From: Phaeosaccion multiseriatum | Lineage: Eukaryota > Ochrophyta, other classes | DNA length: 64,000 nt | NCBI GenBank assembly: GCA_965112735.1 | Contig: OZ218958.1 | Coordinates: forward strand, 558,001 to 622,000 | Direction of reading: 5' to 3' | In this document: positions 57,519 through 64,000 of the stretch, piece by piece | Layout of the letters: every line of letters begins with the position of its first letter | Numbering within the stretch: the first letter of the stretch is position 1 | Position numbers and translations under genes: made by a program | Notes under the pieces: model-generated | Told to the model about the DNA's origin: nothing | Database searches by the model: none | Seen by the model: only the letters and a program-made list of their open reading frames with translations

Positions 57519-58845
57519 TTCTCCCCTTCTGTCTCACCTCCACACCCCTCCCTCTACCTCCCCCTCCCTCCCTTTCCTCCCCTCCCTCCCTCTCCAACAA
57601 AAGATCATGCCTAAGGAGGACGAAGACGCCGCTCGCATCGTGCAGGAGCAGCTCCTCAAAGACGGCATCGAGTTCAACATCTACTTGAAGTTTGACAAGA
57701 TGGAGACAGTTGTAGGGCAGCAAGGAGCAGCCGGTGGAGACCGTATGACAACCGTCGCTGACGTAAGCGTGCCGACAAGGCGGACCCGATGGAGAGGAGG
57801 AGAAGGAGGTGGTGTTCGAAGGCGAGGCACTGCTCGTTGCTACAGGACGTAAACCCAATGTCCAGGGCATTGGTCTCGAGGCCGCAGGGGTCAAGTATGA
57901 CACTCGCAATGGGGTGGAGGTGAACGATCAGCTGCAGACGTCCAACAAGGCGATTTTCGCGGTGGGGGGCTGCTGCACACCGTTTCAGTTCACGCACGTG
58001 TCGGACTGTATGGCGCGAATCGTCATTCGCAACGCGCTCTTCTTCGGCAAGGGCAAGTTCAGGTATGTTCATGTTGTCTCATGCCATCTTACATCACCTT
58101 ATCTTGCTGTGGAGCGGAGGTGTGGCATCCCTTGTAGTGGGTGGGGAGCGGGTGGGAGGCGCGGGTGGAAAGAGTGGTGACAGGCGGGCCGGCCCCGCAT
58201 CCATTGGGTCTGTCGCTTCTCTTTTTCTTCTTCTTCTTTGTAGGATGAGAGATGCTGGCCTATCGCTCTCCCCTCCACTCCATCTCCACTCCTCTCCACC
58301 TCCACCCCCACCCTCACCCCCACTCCACCTCGACTCCAATACCCCCACCCCCCTGCCTTCCCCTCCCTTCCACTCCACTCCTCTCCACCTCCACCCATTC
58401 CTTCTTCCCCTCCCCTCCCCTCCACCCCCACTCCACCCCACTCTACTCCACTATCAGCTCCCTGCTCATTCCCTGGGCCACCTACACGGAGCCCGAAGTC
58501 GCACATGTGGGCCTGTACCCACGCGATCTCGACGCGCAGGGCATCAAGTACGACACGTACACCAAGCAACTCGCGGACGTTGATCCAGCCATCTGTGAGG
58601 GGGACACGAGTGGATTCGTCAAGGTGCACGTGAAGGCCGGCTCGGATACCCTCCTCGGCGCCACCATTGTCGGGGCTAGTGCAGGGGACTTGATTAGTGA
58701 GCTCAGTGTGGCCATGCAGAATGGCATTGGGATTGGAAAGCTCGCCGCCGTCATCCACCCCTACCCCACGAGTGAGTTCATGCGTTGGTGGTCTATCTGC
58801 GTGTTGGTGTCAGAGTCGAGCTTCGTTTTACCTGTCAATCTTGTC

Positions 58846-59424
<579 letters not shown>

Positions 59425-59717
59425 TTCTGCCTGTCTCCTCCCCATATATTCCTGCCTTTGAGCATATGTCCCCTCTCTCTCCCAATCCGGGACCTTGGCA
59501 CCCGCTCACATCACTCCGCACTCTCCCCTTGCTCCGCTGCCATGCACTGCCATCCATCCATCCATCCACTGCCATCCATCCATCCATCCATCCATCCACT
59601 TCTCTCTCTTCAGCTGCCGAGGCTCTCCGACAGGTGGGCGACTTGTACAACAAGACACGTCTCACTCCTACCATCAAAGGACTCTTCAGAAACCTCATGA
59701 AGATCCAGCGGAGATGA

Positions 59718-60698
59718 GGGACAAGAGACAGATGCGAGAGAGCAAGGCTGCTTGCTTACTGCACTCCAACGAGCAAGGAGGAGACAAGTAAAAGGGAGAG
59801 GGAGAGGGAGAGAGAGAGAGGGAGCAAGGCTAGTTGCTCACGGCACGGGCACTGGTGACACTGGGCAGCTGATGTGAGGTTCTGTCTGGAGTGGACGAGT
59901 TGGTGGTATGGTGGAGTGGATGGAGGAGCCTGTGATTTGCAGAGTGGGAGAGAGAAGAATGGAGGGAGGGATTGATGTGTAGTTTCTTTGACGACCTTCC
60001 TTCTATGTGTGTAGAGGGGGAGGGAGGGGTGTAAGGAGGCACTGCATGCCGCTTATTGCAGGAGTGGGGGCAAGGAAGGCCGCGCCACAGCTTGCTGGCG
60101 ATGAGGCTGGAGCGGGGAGGGAATGAGGAGAGGGGAAGGGAATGAGGTAAAACGAGAAGCAACAGAACTAACATCACATATTTATATATCAAAGGAAGCT
60201 CACTTGCGAAGCGTGGAAAGGAAAGTCGCCGCACTCTTGTGCCCAGTGGCGCGACTGCCCTTCTGCTCAGAGTCATCACAAGGCCCCATCATCGTATCGG
60301 GCGGTGCCATGCAGCTGCCGACACACACACACACTCTCTCTCTCTCGGGACAAGAATGGAGCATGATCCCCAGGCTGCCTTCAAAGAGAGATGACGTGTG
60401 ATGAGCGGCGAGAATGTTCCTTCCATCGCGCAGCGAGAGTGCGAGAGTGCGAGAGCCTGGAGGTGTAGGTACGCTCTCAGAGGCCCGGCAGCACCCCTCT
60501 CTCACTGCGATAGCGATGTCTGCAGTGGCCGTCCCACGGCAAGGCCCTTCGTCAAGTAGTGAATGGAGCGGGCATAGCTTCCGATGACTCGCCTCCAGCC
60601 ACGATGTCCACTGTGTGCTGCATGCCTCCCCCCCTCCTCTTTCCTCGGAGGAGCGCTGCGCTGTCCTAGCTACAAAGGCCACGTCTGTCTCTTAGAGC
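59718..60698. other. Convergent intergenic region, MerA-like copy 2 / FNIP gene 2
   Basis: No gene is supported. A 160-codon minus-strand frame (60200-60682) lies directly past the FNIP gene 2 stop and has no family likeness. GAGA-rich tract near 59790-59825. Confidence 0.5.
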
Positions 60699-63233
60699 TC
60701 AATAATCGCCGGGTTCATCCTCGACCGCGTACTCGTGTATCAAAAGCCCCTCAGGTAGATGAACAGGCAGAGGATAGTTCTCACCAACGGTTAGCTCCAT
60801 GACGCCACTAGGCAGCGTCTCCATGGGGCAGGTGTTGTTCCGTCCAAGCTTGAGAATCTGGACCGAAGCAGGCAGGGCCAGGGGGAGGTTAAAGTCCCGC
60901 CCCATGTCCACCTCCTCCACACCGCAAGGAATGACCACGTGCTGATTGAACCGTGTGCTAAATGTGATCTTCTTCAGCGAAGCAGGTAGGGCCAAAGGAA
61001 GGTTAAAGTCATGCCCCATCTCCACCTCCTCCACACCGCAAGGAAGGACCACGTGCTGATTGAACCTTTCGCTAAATCTGATCTTCTTCAGCGAGGCAGG
61101 CAGCTCCAAAGGGAGGTTAAAGTCCCTACCCATCTGCACCTCCTCCACACCGCAAGGAATGACCACGTGCTGATTGAAACTTCCGCGAAATGTGATCTTC
61201 TTCAGCGAGGCAGGTAGGGCCAGAGGGAGGTTAAAGTCCCGCCCCATCTCCACCTCCTCCACACCGCAAGGAAGGACCACGTGCTGATTGAAGCTTTCGC
61301 CAAATCTGATCTTCCTCAGCGAGGCAGGCAGCTCCAAAGGGAGGTTAAAGTCCCTACCCATCACCAACTCCTCCACACCGCAAGGAATGACCACGTGCTG
61401 ATTGAAACTTCCGCGAAACGTCATCTTCTTCAGCGAGGCAGGTAGGACCAGAGGGAGGTTAAAGTCCCGCCCCATCTGCACCTCCTCCACACCGCAAGGA
61501 AGGACCACGTGCCGATTGAAGCTTTCGCCAAATGTGATCCTCTTCAGCGAAGCAGGGAGATCCAGAGGGAGGTTAAAGTCCCGCCCCATCTGCACCCCCT
61601 CCACACCGCAAGGAAGGACCACGTGCTGATTGAACTTCGAGAAGTCATCAAACTTGATCTTCTTCAGCGAAGCGGGGAGATCCAGAGGGAGGTTAAAGTC
61701 CCGCCCCATCTGCACCTCCTCCACACCGCAAGGAAGGACCACGTGCTGATTGAACCTTTCGCCAAATGTGATCTTCTTCAGCGAGGCAGGTACTAGGGCC
61801 AAAGGGAGGTTAAAGTTCCGCCCCATCCACACCTCCTCCACACCATCAGGAAGGACCACGTGCTGATTGAACCTTTCGCCAAATGTGACCTTCCTCAGCG
61901 AAGCGGGGAGATCCAGAGGGAGGTTAAAGTTCCGCCCCATCTGCACCTCCTCCACGCCGCAAGGAAGGACCACGTGCTGATTGAACCACGAGCCAAATGT
62001 GATCTTCTTCAGCGAGGCAGGCAGCTCCAAAGGGAGGTTAAAGTCCTGCCCCATCTGCACCTCCTCCACACCGCAAGGAAGGACCACGTGCTGATTGAAG
62101 TGCGAGTGCCCGACAAATGTGATCTTCTTCAGCGAGGCAGGCAGCTCCAAAGGGAGGTTAAAGTGATCCCCCATCACCACCTCCTCCACACCGCAAGGAA
62201 GGACCACGTGCTGATTGAACCTCCAGCCAAATGTGATCTTCTTCAGCGAGGCAGGCAGCTCCAAAGGGAGTCTAAAAGCCCAACCCATCTTCACCTCCTC
62301 CACACCGCAAGGAAGGACCACGTTCCGATTGAACCATTCGCCAAATGTGATCTTCTTCAGCGAAGCGGGGAGATCCAGAGGGAGGTCAAAGTTTTTCCCC
62401 ATCTCCACTTCCTCCACACCGCAAGGAAGGACCACGGGCTGATAGAACATTTCGCCAAATGTGATCTTCTTCAGCGAAGCGGGGAGACGCAAAGGGAAGT
62501 CGAAATCCCGCCCCATCTGCACCTCCTCCACACCGCAAGGAAGGACCACGCGCTGATTGAAGCTTTCGCCAAATGTGATCTTCTTCAGCGAGGCAGGCAG
62601 CTCCAGAGGGAGGTTGAAGACCCGCCCCATGTCCACCTCCTCCACGGTTCTTGGTAACGTGATGTTACCTTGGTTGAAATTGTCCGAGAAACACACACGC
62701 TTGACCGATGCCGGTAACAGCGCCAACGCCTTCGTGACCAGAGCTTCGTCAGCGGAGGCCAGATCGAGACCATGAAAGTAGCTCCTGCTGGGGCCCAGGC
62801 GCACAGCTGCAATGCCGAACGTGCGTCTCGGTTTGCCTACCCCCAGGCCTCCCTCTACCTCTCCGCTGCCAACAGCCCCCACCTCTGCCGCTAGAGATGG
62901 TGATGCACGAGTGTGTTTCTCCTCTTCCCGCTGCTGCCACCGGAGGAGACCAAGCATATGCTGTTGGACAGGGGCGGGCACAGCAGAATTTAGCACGAGA
63001 GTGCGTGATGTCACCTCGTCGAGGGCCCGGCTGACACCCCAAAGTTCCTTGCTCCGCAGGATGGTATCGAGAACACCCCAGGCCGCTACAGTCTGGTTCC
63101 TGCTGTCCCCAGCTTGGACGGTGCACGCAGTAGAGGGACCAGCGGCGCCCTGCTGCTGGGGACTGTGAGATATCATCCTCCCCGCCTCTCCCGCCTCTCC
63201 CTGTTGCCGGCACTCCTGAGCGCGGCGTTTCAT
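60699..63233 (-). CDS. FNIP-repeat protein 2
   Basis: Intronless, 844 residues, paralogue of the gene at 52838. The N-terminal 180 residues are nearly identical to it. About 17 FNIP-type repeats follow, two more than in paralogue 1, in the pattern SLKKITFG..FNQHVVLPCG then VEEVQMGRDFNLPL.LPA, with local variants such as HVVIPCG and FYQPVVLPCG. The C-terminus is a normal end cap (LPSGVMELTVGENYPLP..LPEG, ending VEDEPGDY) instead of the acidic tail of paralogue 1. The variable positions sit mainly in the two or three residues before FNQ and after MG, which may be the binding face. The 5' flank to about 63418 is duplicated with the gene. Confidence 0.86.
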   Translation of the reverse strand: MKRRAQECRQQGEAGEAGRMISHSPQQQGAAGPSTACTVQAGDSRNQTVAAWGVLDTILRSKELWGVSRALDEVTSRTLVLNSAVPAPVQQHMLGLLRWQQREEEKHTRASPSLAAEVGAVGSGEVEGGLGVGKPRRTFGIAAVRLGPSRSYFHGLDLASADEALVTKALALLPASVKRVCFSDNFNQGNITLPRTVEEVDMGRVFNLPLELPASLKKITFGESFNQRVVLPCGVEEVQMGRDFDFPLRLPASLKKITFGEMFYQPVVLPCGVEEVEMGKNFDLPLDLPASLKKITFGEWFNRNVVLPCGVEEVKMGWAFRLPLELPASLKKITFGWRFNQHVVLPCGVEEVVMGDHFNLPLELPASLKKITFVGHSHFNQHVVLPCGVEEVQMGQDFNLPLELPASLKKITFGSWFNQHVVLPCGVEEVQMGRNFNLPLDLPASLRKVTFGERFNQHVVLPDGVEEVWMGRNFNLPLALVPASLKKITFGERFNQHVVLPCGVEEVQMGRDFNLPLDLPASLKKIKFDDFSKFNQHVVLPCGVEGVQMGRDFNLPLDLPASLKRITFGESFNRHVVLPCGVEEVQMGRDFNLPLVLPASLKKMTFRGSFNQHVVIPCGVEELVMGRDFNLPLELPASLRKIRFGESFNQHVVLPCGVEEVEMGRDFNLPLALPASLKKITFRGSFNQHVVIPCGVEEVQMGRDFNLPLELPASLKKIRFSERFNQHVVLPCGVEEVEMGHDFNLPLALPASLKKITFSTRFNQHVVIPCGVEEVDMGRDFNLPLALPASVQILKLGRNNTCPMETLPSGVMELTVGENYPLPVHLPEGLLIHEYAVEDEPGDY

Positions 63234-63418
63234 TGCTGTTCGCTTTCGGGGGAAAGAAAAAAAGGCGGGGGCCCGGTACTGAGAGCGATGATAGCTGACA
63301 GCACTCAGCGGCTGTAGAGGAGAAGTTGAGGTGCGGGAAGATGGCTCAAGTCCTGCGTATTCGCGTTCAAAGCTCCCTCACTGGATCCGTATTAACGCGA
63401 GCTTCCGAAGTAATTTTG
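63234..63418 (-). promoter_or_regulatory. Duplicated 5' flank of FNIP gene 2
   Basis: This flank is nearly identical to 55292 to about 55490 upstream of FNIP gene 1, including GGATCCGTATTA and GAAGTAATTTTGTG. Conservation stops sharply at about 63418. It probably contains the promoter and 5' UTR of both genes; no TATA box or named site is identified. Confidence 0.5.
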
Positions 63419-64000
63419 TGTGGTAGATTGTCCTGCCTGAGGGTTTCCGGTCACACATTCTGGGGTATAATAAGAATGTCGGTTTCCTAGGCACGCCCCG
63501 AGGGGGATCAACGGCTCTGGCGTTTCACCCTCCTCTTTGTGGGCACAAGCTTTGCATCAGCAAGTAGTAGAGATATATTATCAATACGGACACTGACGCC
63601 CCACCATAGGCGCAGCATATACTTAGTCCAAACCCCTTAACGTTTCTACTATCTTAGCTTAGCACAGAACTAGTTCTCGCTTTAGAAAAGCTTTGGAGAA
63701 GGATTTTCTCGGACCGATTGGAGGAGCGGCATCATGGCGGTTCAAGGCATCATCATGAGGGACCCAACCCATTATCCGGAGATACGGACGCCTCTATCTG
63801 CGGAAGTCGTCAGCGAGTTCTTACTGCAGTACGATCAGTCCGCGCTCAGGGATAGGGACAAGCCGCTGGATATCCCCAGCATGGTGCAGCTCATCGACCC
63901 AGCCCATCGTTTTGGAATAGCCATCGCCAATCAAGTGTCGGAGGCTCAGCTCACGTCCAAGATGGTACGGGATTACTTGGAGAGGTGGTTGAAGAAGAAT
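63419..64000 (+). mobile_element. Probable LTR retrotransposon 5' end (truncated by window)
   Basis: The FNIP flank homology breaks at AATTTTGTG and new sequence starts with TGTGGTAGATTG, a TG start as LTRs have. About 300 bp of noncoding, less GC-rich sequence follows (TATATTATC, GGGGTATAATAAG), then an open frame from 63734 to the window end. LTR-leader-gag would fit this order. The second LTR and pol lie outside the window, so this is an inference. Confidence 0.4.
63734..64000 (+). CDS. Partial ORF, possible retrotransposon Gag-like
   Basis: Eighty-nine codons open from ATG to the window end without a stop (MAVQGIIMRDPTHYPEIRTP, VSEFLLQYDQSALRDRDKPL, RDYLERWLKKN). The phrase pairing FLLQYDQ with a later LIDPAHRFGIA resembles the start of Gag proteins in LTR elements of protists. 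No zinc knuckle or protease is within reach. Codon use is less extreme and free of the triplet tracts seen in neighbours. It could equally be the first exon of an unrelated host gene. Confidence 0.45.
   Translation, partial: MAVQGIIMRDPTHYPEIRTPLSAEVVSEFLLQYDQSALRDRDKPLDIPSMVQLIDPAHRFGIAIANQVSEAQLTSKMVRDYLERWLKKN

Noticed and set aside
60200-60682. 160-codon minus-strand frame after FNIP gene 2
   Set aside because: It has no family likeness, contains a CA-repeat-coded stretch, and lies in the 3' flank of another gene.

Overview
This window is nuclear DNA from a eukaryote. Genes carry many GT-AG introns of about 100-1000 bp, there are no operons or Shine-Dalgarno sites, and the families are eukaryotic (BEACH-WD40, DNA polymerase theta, TAZ zinc finger, PPR, AIP1/WDR1, FNIP repeats). 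The DNA is GC-rich and packed with microsatellites. A unicellular alga or another protist is the best guess; PPR proteins with organelle-like leaders and FNIP proteins fit that, but I cannot name the lineage. I saw no rRNA, tRNA or CRISPR array.

Layout. 1-7274 (+): 3' part of a BEACH-WD40 gene. 7528-10649 (-): coiled-coil protein. 10728-18054 (+): a PPR cluster made of a two-unit gene, a decayed third unit and a second gene. 19019-37347 (-): a very large gene for DNA polymerase theta, with an N-terminal superfamily 2 helicase and a C-terminal family A polymerase. 37850-42263 (+): TAZ zinc-finger protein. 43385-44398 (-): unknown protein with glycine/threonine-rich repeats. 45.07-63.4 kb: a duplicated block of [MerA-like flavoprotein fragment + FNIP-repeat gene], with a 5'-truncated AIP1/WDR1 gene inside the first copy. 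From about 63.42 kb: a probable LTR retrotransposon that runs off the window. Orientation changes at almost every gene boundary.

The most unusual feature is a family of short dispersed words, mainly GTATCACCAACTGCTGC. By eye it occurs more than 40 times on both strands between 0.17 and 49 kb. It lies inside exons, where it is translated as VSPTAA, QQLVIQ, AVGDTA or HQLL depending on frame and orientation, and also directly at splice donors and acceptors. Two further words, CATATGCCTCT and CATCCACTGCCATCC, recur in introns, mostly upstream of 3' splice sites. Many introns also have GGGA-rich 5' ends and TCCC-rich 3' ends that could pair.

Exon boundaries were read by eye from GT-AG signals, phase and family conservation. 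They are good for the BEACH, PPR, TAZ, MerA-like and AIP1 genes and incomplete for the polymerase and coiled-coil genes.
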